Shown here in pieces: positions 1-5,339 of a stretch of DNA of 5,339 nucleotides; the stretch's first letter is position 1, and the number at the start of each line of letters is the position of its first letter. The stretch spans positions 1 through 5,339 of the forward strand of contig JAFKFE010001126.1 of NCBI GenBank assembly GCA_017308345.1. Reading direction: 5' to 3'. The notes below the pieces were generated by a model that saw only the letters and a program-made list of their open reading frames with translations, was not told the origin of the DNA and made no database searches. A program made the position numbers and the translations under genes. This DNA is from Alphaproteobacteria bacterium. GTDB lineage: Bacteria; Pseudomonadota; Alphaproteobacteria; Rhizobiales; Rhizobiaceae.

Positions 1-562
1 GCGCGGCGGCCGGCATGGCCGGATGGTCAAGCCGGGCGATGCCAAGGCCAGCGAGCTGATGCACCGGATCGAACTGCCCGCCGGCGACCAGGGCGTTGAG
101 CTTGTCCACCGGCAGGTCGGGCCTGACCTTCAGCAGCGCCTTCATGGCCATCTGCGCGGTGGCGCGGCTGTTGATGCCCGGCGTGTTCATCAGGGGCGCT
201 TCCCCGCCCTCGCCGCTGCCGCCGCCCCATGACGCCGAACCCATGTTGCCGGTGCCGGCGCCGATGCGCACGCCGCCAAGGCGGAACGTGGTCTCGGCCG
301 GGATGAAGGTCGCGGCGGCGATGACGGCGTCGTAGCGGCCGTCGCCAGCCTCGGCCAGCAACTCCTCACGCGTGCTCAATTGCGGCAGGTAGAAGAAATG
401 CAGCTTGCCGGGATCAAGCGCGCCGGCCTTGCCAATGCCTGTCTGGTGAAACGCGCCGCCCCTGGCCTCGACATAAGCCTTGACCTCGCTGTGGTCGGGA
501 TTGCCGTCCGCCCCAAACCGGAGGCCGACAAAGTCGCAGATCAGAATATTGGCCGATGTCAT
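1..562 (-). CDS. D-isomer-specific 2-hydroxyacid dehydrogenase-like protein (3' end cut by window edge)
   Basis: The reading frame opens with ATG at 562 and runs 187 codons without a stop to the left edge, so the C-terminal part is missing. It starts MTSANILICDFVGLRFGADG. Residues 98-107 (VRIGAGTGNM) followed by MNTPGINSRATAQMAMKALL (125-144) match the family pattern GAGxDNID...NTPGxNxxxVAExxxxLLL, which closes the substrate-binding part before the NAD-binding Rossmann domain. That domain, with GxGxxG and the catalytic Arg, Glu and His, would lie beyond the edge. Family members reduce 2-oxo acids to D-2-hydroxy acids with NAD(P)H, or the reverse, in the cytoplasm. Oddities: the usual Asp of DNID is Gly103, the usual VAE is TAQ, and a Gly-rich stretch (109-121) sits before NTPG. 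The start is supported by AGGGAA about 10 nt upstream. It lies 106 bp downstream of the DadA-like gene. The family call is fairly safe; the substrate is unknown. Confidence 0.75.
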   Translation of the reverse strand, partial: MTSANILICDFVGLRFGADGNPDHSEVKAYVEARGGAFHQTGIGKAGALDPGKLHFFYLPQLSTREELLAEAGDGRYDAVIAAATFIPAETTFRLGGVRIGAGTGNMGSASWGGGSGEGGEAPLMNTPGINSRATAQMAMKALLKVRPDLPVDKLNALVAGGQFDPVHQLAGLGIARLDHPAMPAAA

Positions 563-668
563 GAAGCGTCGTTTCCCTGCAGCTGTCTCCAGCTACTCCA
601 ATCCGCTATCCGATGGACAGGCGTGAAGCGGCATATCCGGGTCGCAAGCAAGGGATTTGCCCAGGAAC
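563..668 (-). other. 106-bp intergenic gap between the DadA-like and hydroxyacid dehydrogenase-like genes
   Basis: This is the largest gap in the window. Apart from the small hairpin and AGGGAA near its downstream end, I see no stem followed by T residues that would terminate transcription. I also find no -35/-10 pair with correct spacing. Read-through from the upstream operon is the simplest view, but a weak internal promoter cannot be excluded by eye. Confidence 0.5.
579..596 (-). promoter_or_regulatory. Small hairpin with GNRA-type loop beside the ribosome binding site of the hydroxyacid dehydrogenase-like gene
   Basis: On the minus strand GTAGCTG (596-590) pairs with CAGCTGC (585-579), giving a seven-pair stem with one U-G wobble around a GAGA loop. 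The likely ribosome binding site AGGGAA (578-573) follows at once, and the ATG is at 562. The structure is visible, but any effect on translation is inference. No run of T follows, so it is not an intrinsic terminator. Confidence 0.3.
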
Positions 669-1937
669 CTAGAACCTGTCGGCCCTGAATGGCGACAGAT
701 CGACCGTCGTCGGCAACCCTGCCGCCAGCTCGGCGACGAGCTTGCCGGTGACCGATCCGGCGATCAGCCCCTGATGCCCGTGGCCGAACGCATAGATGAC
801 GTTTCGGGCGCGCCTCGCCCGGTCGATGACGGGAATGCTGTCGGGCGTCCCCGGCCGATGGCCCATCCATCTCTTCACTTCACCCTCCCGGAATTTCCTG
901 AACATGGGCCGGGCCTGCTTCAGCAATGCGTCGGCGCGGAACATATTGGGCGGCGGTTGCAGACCTGAGAACTCCACGTTTCCGGCGATGCGCAGTCCTT
1001 CCTCCATGGGAGAGGCCACGAATTTGCGATCCGCCGAAATGGTCTGGATCCTCAGCCCCGTATCGGCGCCCTTGACCATCACGTGGTAGCCACGCTCGGT
1101 CTCGAAGGGAATGCGATTGCCGAGCTTGCGGGCAAGATCGGCTGACCAAGCGCCGGCGGCAAGGACCGCCTGGTCGACTGTACGCCGTTCGCCGCCTTCG
1201 AGGACGACCGCCTTCAGTTCCTGCCCGTCCAGCTCGAAATCCTTAACACGAGCCTGGATGAATTCGGCGCCCTGCCGCGCGGCGTTTTCGGCCAGTTTGC
1301 GCACCAGCCGCCCAGGGTTCGGACACTGGCCTTGCTCCGGCAGATAGACGGCGCTCTTGAAGATCGATGCCAGGGCGGGCTCCAATTGCCGGATCTCGTC
1401 GGCGTTGAGGATATCGACGCGCACGCCATGCGCGCGGCGCAGCTCAAGACCGTAGTTGTTCTTGCCCGGGCCATCCGCGCTTTCGTACACAAAGAGCTGG
1501 CCGCGTTTCTGCAGGAGCTCCTCGCAGCCCGCCTCCTTCATCAACGGCTCGTAGCATTCGAACGTATAGTGGTGCAGCGCCCGCATCGCCGCCGAGATTT
1601 CCTCGACACGGGATTTGCGGCTCGACGCCAGGAAACGCAAAAGCCACGGCAATGCGTGCGGCAGGTAGGCCAGCCGCACGTAAAGAGGCCCTTCCGGGTC
1701 CATCAGCCACTTGGGCACGTTCTTCCAGACGCCCGGCATCGAGTTCGGTATGCAGGATCCAGGGCAAATGCCGCCGGCGTTGCCATAGGAACACTGGTCC
1801 TCCGAACCCGGCAGGGCCGGGTCGATCACCTCGACCTCGAAGCCCTGCTTCAGCAGATAGTTGGCGCTGCAGACGCCCACGATGCCCGCCCCGATGACGG
1901 TCACCTTCCTGCCTGCGCCGCCGCGATCACCCCGCAT
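669..1937 (-). CDS. FAD-dependent D-amino acid dehydrogenase (DadA-like, DAO family)
   Basis: This complete 422-residue protein is close to the usual DadA length of about 415-435. The N-terminal Rossmann fold has GAGIVG at 16-21 and an acidic residue (Asp39) ending the second strand, as expected for FAD binding. SYGNAGG (50-56) matches the DadA SYGNAG flavin-contact motif. A hydrophobic stretch with LPWLLRFL (about 88-106) resembles the membrane-association segment of the family. The C-terminal MGHRPGTPDSIPVI (358-371) and FGHGHQG (384-390) are the standard closing FAD motifs. Such enzymes oxidise D-amino acids (some act on D-hydroxyproline) to 2-oxo acids and ammonia, passing electrons to the respiratory chain. 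ATG at 1937 has AGGGG eight bases upstream; a GTG at codon 12 is less likely because AGGAAG directly abuts it. It begins 21 bp after the aldolase and is probably co-transcribed. Family certain; substrate unknown, and a sarcosine or hydroxyproline type remains possible. Confidence 0.9.
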   Translation of the reverse strand: MRGDRGGAGRKVTVIGAGIVGVCSANYLLKQGFEVEVIDPALPGSEDQCSYGNAGGICPGSCIPNSMPGVWKNVPKWLMDPEGPLYVRLAYLPHALPWLLRFLASSRKSRVEEISAAMRALHHYTFECYEPLMKEAGCEELLQKRGQLFVYESADGPGKNNYGLELRRAHGVRVDILNADEIRQLEPALASIFKSAVYLPEQGQCPNPGRLVRKLAENAARQGAEFIQARVKDFELDGQELKAVVLEGGERRTVDQAVLAAGAWSADLARKLGNRIPFETERGYHVMVKGADTGLRIQTISADRKFVASPMEEGLRIAGNVEFSGLQPPPNMFRADALLKQARPMFRKFREGEVKRWMGHRPGTPDSIPVIDRARRARNVIYAFGHGHQGLIAGSVTGKLVAELAAGLPTTVDLSPFRADRF

Positions 1938-1945
1938 GCCGATTG

Positions 1946-1950
1946 CCCCT
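1946..1950 (-). promoter_or_regulatory. Ribosome binding site of the DadA-like gene
   Basis: AGGGG on the minus strand lies eight bases before the ATG at 1937, inside the 21-bp gap after the aldolase stop codon TAA. It supports the ATG over the GTG twelve codons in. Confidence 0.6.
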
Positions 1951-1958
1951 GCTATATG

Positions 1959-2741
1959 TTACGGCGTCAGGTCGCTGACTGTGCCGGCCCGGAATGCCGG
2001 CAGCGACCGCGATACGACCTGCTGCAGCATGCGGAAATCGGAAAGATAGGCCATGAAGCGATAGCCCATCTTGCGCATGTCCACGCCATAGGCGACCGAC
2101 CCGCAATGGATGCCGGGGATGACGCCTGCTTCCTTGCACTTGGCGGCGATGTATTCGATTGCCTCGTAGACGGCCGGGTAGCGCGGATCGAAGCCGGGCG
2201 CCTCGCCCATGGTGACGGCGAGGTCGGACGGGCCGACGAAGATCGCGTCGAGGTTCGGCGTCTTGAGGATGTCCTCGAGATTCTTGACCGCCTGCTCGCT
2301 CTCGATCATCGCCATGGTGACGACGGTCTCGTTGGCATGCTTGAAATAGTCCGGGCCGGCATAGAGCGAGGCGCGCAGCGGGCCGACCGAGCGGCCGCCC
2401 TTCGGGAAATAGCGGCATGCCCTGACGAAGGCGTCGGCTTCGTCCGCTGTGTTCACCATCGGGCAGATGACGCCATAGGCGCCGGCGTCGAGCACCTTAC
2501 CGATGATTGCAGGGTCATTCCATGGAACGCGCACGAAGGGCGCCGCATCCGTCGTGGAGATGGCCTGCAGCATGGGGACCATGTCGACATAGTCGGTCGC
2601 GCCGTGCTGGAGATCGACCGTCACGGCGTCCCAGCCCTGCTGCGCCATCAGTTCGGCCGAGATGGAAGAGGGAATGCCCAGCCATCCCGTCACCGCTTCG
2701 CCGCCGGCTGCCCAGATGTCCCTTACCTTGTTCCTGCGCAT
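1959..2741 (-). CDS. HpcH/HpaI family class II aldolase (4-hydroxy-2-oxo acid aldolase type)
   Basis: This complete 260-residue protein has the normal length for the family (about 250-265). The reaction is a metal-dependent (Mg or Mn) retro-aldol cleavage of a 4-hydroxy-2-oxo acid to pyruvate or a related 2-oxo acid plus an aldehyde, in the cytoplasm. The expected active-site set is present and evenly shifted relative to E. coli HpaI: Asp43 and His46 in VDLQHG (HpaI D42, H45), Arg71 in VRVPWND (R70), Asp85 in LDAGAYG (D84), and the metal ligands Glu147 in MIES and Asp173 in GPSDL (E149, D175). GRSVGPLR (116-123) is the usual Gly-rich loop. The frame stays open far upstream inside the GMC gene, but ATG at 2741 is chosen because AAGGAAGAG precedes it at good spacing and homology begins there. 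It starts 14 bp after the GMC stop. The exact substrate is not readable; a rhamnonate-type or homoprotocatechuate-type role cannot be assigned. Confidence 0.92.
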   Translation of the reverse strand: MRRNKVRDIWAAGGEAVTGWLGIPSSISAELMAQQGWDAVTVDLQHGATDYVDMVPMLQAISTTDAAPFVRVPWNDPAIIGKVLDAGAYGVICPMVNTADEADAFVRACRYFPKGGRSVGPLRASLYAGPDYFKHANETVVTMAMIESEQAVKNLEDILKTPNLDAIFVGPSDLAVTMGEAPGFDPRYPAVYEAIEYIAAKCKEAGVIPGIHCGSVAYGVDMRKMGYRFMAYLSDFRMLQQVVSRSLPAFRAGTVSDLTP

Positions 2742-2746
2742 GGTCG

Positions 2747-2755
2747 CTCTTCCTT
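2747..2755 (-). promoter_or_regulatory. Ribosome binding site that fixes the aldolase start
   Basis: AAGGAAGAG on the minus strand, directly after the GMC stop TGA (2758-2756), places its AGGAAG core seven bases before the ATG at 2741. It decides against longer in-frame starts that would overlap the GMC gene by several hundred bases. Stop and start this close suggest translational coupling. Confidence 0.75.
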
Positions 2756-4450
2756 TCAAGCTGCGGAATTGAGGATGAGATCGGATGCCTTCTCGGCGAT
2801 CGCGATCGTGGTGATGTTGGTGTTGGCCGCGATGATGGTCGGCATGATCGAGGCATCGACCACGCGCAGCCCCTGCACGCCACGCACGCGGCATTCTCCG
2901 TCGAGCACCGCGAGCGGATCGCTTTCGGCGCCCATCTTGCAGGTGCCCGAGACATGCCAGCCGGACCAGACCGACTGCTTCACCCAGTCGGCGATCAGGT
3001 CGTCGTCCCGCATCATCTTGTGCATGCGGTCGGTGGTGCCGAATTTGCGCTTGAGCAATGCCTCGCGGAAGAACGGCAGATAGTCGAAGGCATAGGCGGC
3101 ACTCGCCGTCTTGATCCAGTTCGAGGCCTTGCGCACGCTGAGCGCCCTCGCCTCGTCGCTGTAGCCGGCCAGGAACCAGGTGTTGACATGGGCCTGGACA
3201 TCCGGCGCGGTCATGATCCGGTAGATGCGCTTGAAGCCGTCCACCAGGCGCATGAGGTCGCGGCCGTCGGACGCCATGTTCAGATCGACGATCGGCTCGT
3301 CGGTCTGGTTCGGGGACCTCAGCGTCACTGTTCCGCGCGAGTACGACTTGTTCACGCAGACGTTGAGCGCGCCCATCGCCTTGCCCAGCGGATGCCATCC
3401 CGCGCGGTTGACCGGCATCAAGAGCATGTCGCCGCGGTGGCAGTCGGCAAGGTTGGAAGAGTAACGCACGCCGAGGAAGATGTGCCTGCGCTGGCCTGGC
3501 CGGAGCCGGGCCGATTTCTTGAAATGGGCGCCGACGGCGATGTGCGGGTGATCGGTCAGATTTTCGCCGACACCGGGCACGTCCGCGATGACCTCGATCC
3601 CCAGTCTGGACAACTGCGCTGCCGGACCGATGCCGGCGCGCATGAGGATCGTGGGCGAATGGAGCGCGCCGGCGGCCACGATCACCTCCCGGGCCCGATA
3701 GGTCTTGGTTTCACCTTTTATCGTCACGCGCGCGCCGACGATGCGCGTACCTTCGCTGACCAGGCCCTCGACAAAGGCATTAGCGAAGATGTGCAGGTTC
3801 TTCCTGGCGCGCGCCCGGCTGTGAAGATAGCCGACCGCCGTCGACACCCGCTGGTCGTTCTCGTTGGACAGCGGCAGGGGAAAGGAGCCGTCATCGAAGC
3901 TGCCGTTGTAGTCCGGCTGGTAGGGATAGTCCCCTTCGGTCGCCCTCAACACCGATTTCGTGAAGCCCGCCCATTCGGGCGGAAACACGCGACGGATGGG
4001 AATGTTGCCGGCCTTGTTATGCAGCTCGCCGTCGAAGTCGAGATCGCGCTCAAGCTTCTTGAGGTAGGGAAGCATGCCTTGCCACCCCCAGCCTTTCAGG
4101 CCAAGGCTCTCCCACTCGTCATAGTCTTGCGGGAGGCCCCGCACGGCGAACTGGCCGTTGATGCTGGAGCCGCCGCCCATGACCTTGGCCTGCTCGAGCT
4201 TGGCGGTCTTGGGTGGCTGCGAGTTCAGCTTCGGGGAGCGGTTGTAGACCCTCAGCTCTGTCCAATGGTATTTGGGGTCGAAGTAGGACAGTCCGGGATA
4301 GCTGTCGGCGATGATGTCGGGGACATCGTCCGGCGGCGTGTCCGGGCCTGCTTCGAAAAGCGCGACCTGCTTGGTTTCATTTTCCGAAAGCCGGCTGGCG
4401 AGCACGGCTCCCGCGGAACCGCCTCCGACGATGATGTAATCGAAATGCAT
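2756..4450 (-). CDS. GMC-family FAD-dependent alcohol dehydrogenase (choline dehydrogenase-like)
   Basis: This complete 564-residue protein has typical bacterial GMC length. The N-terminus has the FAD-binding GGGSAG (9-14) with Glu33 in FEAG contacting the ribose. GMC signature 1 is KVMGGGSSIN (89-98) and signature 2 is GALHSPTILMRAGIGP (261-276), followed by GVGENLTDHP (293-302). The catalytic pair is His499 in WHVSGTCKMG and Asn543 in ANTNIT, 44 residues apart as in choline oxidase-type enzymes (spacing recalled, not aligned). The usual HPxGT is HVSGT here. Family members oxidise primary or polyol-type alcohols to aldehydes and pass electrons to quinones or oxygen. No signal peptide is visible, so the enzyme is probably cytoplasmic or on the inner membrane face. 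It starts 13 bp after the aldehyde dehydrogenase stop, with only a weak ribosome binding site, suggesting coupled translation. Pairing with an aldehyde dehydrogenase resembles choline-to-betaine operons, but the neighbours do not, so betA is not assigned. Confidence 0.93.
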   Translation of the reverse strand: MHFDYIIVGGGSAGAVLASRLSENETKQVALFEAGPDTPPDDVPDIIADSYPGLSYFDPKYHWTELRVYNRSPKLNSQPPKTAKLEQAKVMGGGSSINGQFAVRGLPQDYDEWESLGLKGWGWQGMLPYLKKLERDLDFDGELHNKAGNIPIRRVFPPEWAGFTKSVLRATEGDYPYQPDYNGSFDDGSFPLPLSNENDQRVSTAVGYLHSRARARKNLHIFANAFVEGLVSEGTRIVGARVTIKGETKTYRAREVIVAAGALHSPTILMRAGIGPAAQLSRLGIEVIADVPGVGENLTDHPHIAVGAHFKKSARLRPGQRRHIFLGVRYSSNLADCHRGDMLLMPVNRAGWHPLGKAMGALNVCVNKSYSRGTVTLRSPNQTDEPIVDLNMASDGRDLMRLVDGFKRIYRIMTAPDVQAHVNTWFLAGYSDEARALSVRKASNWIKTASAAYAFDYLPFFREALLKRKFGTTDRMHKMMRDDDLIADWVKQSVWSGWHVSGTCKMGAESDPLAVLDGECRVRGVQGLRVVDASIMPTIIAANTNITTIAIAEKASDLILNSAA

Positions 4451-4463
4451 GATGTGGCTCGTT

Positions 4464-5339
4464 TCAGGCGTAGTTGACCCAGACGGCTTTCTGCCTGGTG
4501 AATTCCTCGAAGCCTGCCCGGCCCATGTCCTTCCCGAATCCGGATCCCTTGTAGCCGCCGGCGGTGTAGGTGAATTCGGGACTGCGGCCGTGCTGGTTCA
4601 CCCAGACCATGCCGGCCTCGATGCCATCGGCGGCCTTCAATGCCTTCTTCAGATCACCGGTATGGACGCTCGCGGAAAGGCCGTAGGTCGGGTGGGCGGC
4701 AAGGGCTATGCCCTCTTCCAGCTCCGTGAAGGTGCCGACCGTGGCCACGGGGCCGAAGAACTCCTCGCGGAAGCCGATGTTGTCCTCATCGACGTTTTCC
4801 AGGAGCGTCGGCGCGTAGAAATTGCCCTCGTTGCGCGACTCGAGCGGCGCGCCGCCGGTTATCAACGAACCACCCTCGCCGATGGTCTGCCGGACCATGC
4901 CGTCGATCCGGTCGATCTGCTTGCGGCTGATGATGGGAGCAAAGGTCGTGGTCTCGTCCCAGGTCGGACCCGCCTTGATCTCCCTGGTCTTGCCGACGAT
5001 GCGCTCGACCAGTTCGTCGGCTATCTTCTTCTCGACGAGGATGCGCGAGCCCGCCGTGCAGACCTGGCCCGCATTGGCCATGAAGGCCGCCGACACGCGG
5101 CTGGCCACGACATCGAGATCGCCGGCATCGGCGAGCACCAGCTGAGGGCTCTTGCCGCCGAGTTCCAGCGTCACCGGCTTGATGCCGGACTGTGCCGCCA
5201 GCGACATGATCGCCGCGCCCGTGTTCGTCGACCCGGTGAAGGAAACCATCATCACATCGGGATGGCGCACGATCGCGGCGCCGGTCGTATGCCCATATCC
5301 GTTGATGACGTTGAGCAGGCCGGCCGGCAGCCCTGCCTT
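4464..5339 (-). CDS. NAD(P)-dependent aldehyde dehydrogenase, C-terminal part (5' end cut by window edge)
   Basis: The frame is open to the right edge, so the true start lies outside; the visible part is 291 residues of a protein that is usually 480-500. A GTG at 5270 could be taken for a start, but homology continues upstream through KAGLPAGLLNVINGYG to the edge. Numbered from the first visible codon, FTGSTNTG (34-41) is the cofactor-binding turn, Glu59 in LELGGKSP is the general base, and Cys94 in NAGQVCTAGSR is the catalytic nucleophile. EEFFGPV (192-198) contacts the nicotinamide ribose, and KGSGFGKDMG plus the C-terminal VNYA form the dimerisation end. It oxidises an aldehyde to the acid with NAD(P)+ in the cytoplasm. 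As the first visible gene of the operon it probably consumes the aldehyde made by the adjacent GMC enzyme, or the one released by the aldolase. A betaine, gamma-aminobutyraldehyde or semialdehyde type cannot be decided from this part. Confidence 0.94.
   Translation of the reverse strand, partial: KAGLPAGLLNVINGYGHTTGAAIVRHPDVMMVSFTGSTNTGAAIMSLAAQSGIKPVTLELGGKSPQLVLADAGDLDVVASRVSAAFMANAGQVCTAGSRILVEKKIADELVERIVGKTREIKAGPTWDETTTFAPIISRKQIDRIDGMVRQTIGEGGSLITGGAPLESRNEGNFYAPTLLENVDEDNIGFREEFFGPVATVGTFTELEEGIALAAHPTYGLSASVHTGDLKKALKAADGIEAGMVWVNQHGRSPEFTYTAGGYKGSGFGKDMGRAGFEEFTRQKAVWVNYA

Noticed and set aside
655..676. Short direct repeat GGTTC-ta-GGTTC (minus strand) at the DadA-like stop codon.
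   Set aside because: Five-base repeats occur by chance, and there is no stem plus T run to make a terminator or other site.
1332..3083. A 583-codon open frame on the plus strand crossing the DadA-like, aldolase and GMC genes.
   Set aside because: It spans parts of three well-supported minus-strand genes and two intergenic gaps, and its translation has no recognisable family motif. It is an antisense shadow.
2742..3398. In-frame upstream extension of the aldolase into the GMC coding region.
   Set aside because: The extra residues are a frame-shifted reading of the GMC gene. A strong ribosome binding site and the homology both place the aldolase start at 2741.
2507..4477. A 656-codon open frame on the plus strand covering nearly all of the GMC gene.
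   Set aside because: It mirrors a GC-rich gene whose antisense frame lacks stops because of third-position GC bias. Its translation is low-complexity, rich in Arg, His, Gly and Ala with no recognisable domain, while the minus strand carries all the GMC motifs.
5268..5270. GTG as the start of a short aldehyde dehydrogenase of 268 residues.
   Set aside because: The frame continues to the window edge with residues that fit the family (KAGLPAGLLNVINGYG), so the gene is cut by the edge and does not start here.
2756..5339. Reading the GMC and aldehyde dehydrogenase pair as betA and betB for glycine betaine synthesis.
   Set aside because: The catalytic motif of the GMC enzyme differs from choline dehydrogenases, no betI-type regulator is visible, and the downstream aldolase and D-amino acid dehydrogenase do not fit osmoprotectant synthesis.

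Overview
The window reads as a compact catabolic gene cluster from a GC-rich bacterium. Every supported gene lies on the minus strand, so transcription runs from the right edge to the left edge. The high GC content, the strong third-position GC (which also leaves long empty frames on the opposite strand) and the style of the proteins suggest an alphaproteobacterium of the Rhizobiales, perhaps Mesorhizobium-like. That placement is inference from general resemblance, not from a search.

Layout in transcription order: (1) the C-terminal 291 residues of an NAD(P)-dependent aldehyde dehydrogenase, cut by the right edge (4464-5339); (2) a complete GMC-family FAD alcohol dehydrogenase of 564 aa (2756-4450); (3) a complete HpcH/HpaI-type class II aldolase of 260 aa (1959-2741); (4) a complete DadA-like FAD-dependent D-amino acid dehydrogenase of 422 aa (669-1937); (5) after a 106-bp gap, the first 187 residues of a protein resembling D-isomer-specific 2-hydroxyacid dehydrogenases, cut by the left edge (1-562). 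Genes 1 to 4 are separated by only 13, 14 and 21 bp and are almost certainly one operon. Gene 5 is probably in the same transcript, but its gap is larger and carries a small hairpin next to its ribosome binding site.

Together the enzymes can be arranged into a plausible degradation route. The GMC enzyme would oxidise an alcohol to an aldehyde, and the aldehyde dehydrogenase would take it to an acid. The DadA-like enzyme would deaminate a D-amino acid to a 2-oxo acid. The aldolase would split a 4-hydroxy-2-oxo acid into pyruvate (or a similar 2-oxo acid) and an aldehyde, which the aldehyde dehydrogenase could also clear. The hydroxyacid dehydrogenase would interconvert a 2-oxo acid and a 2-hydroxy acid. 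The substrate cannot be read from this sequence, and no transporter or regulator is visible. I saw no RNA gene, mobile element, CRISPR array or convincing terminator. This is a metabolic cluster of known enzyme families; its interest lies in the unassigned substrate and in the unusual hydroxyacid-dehydrogenase-like protein at the left edge.
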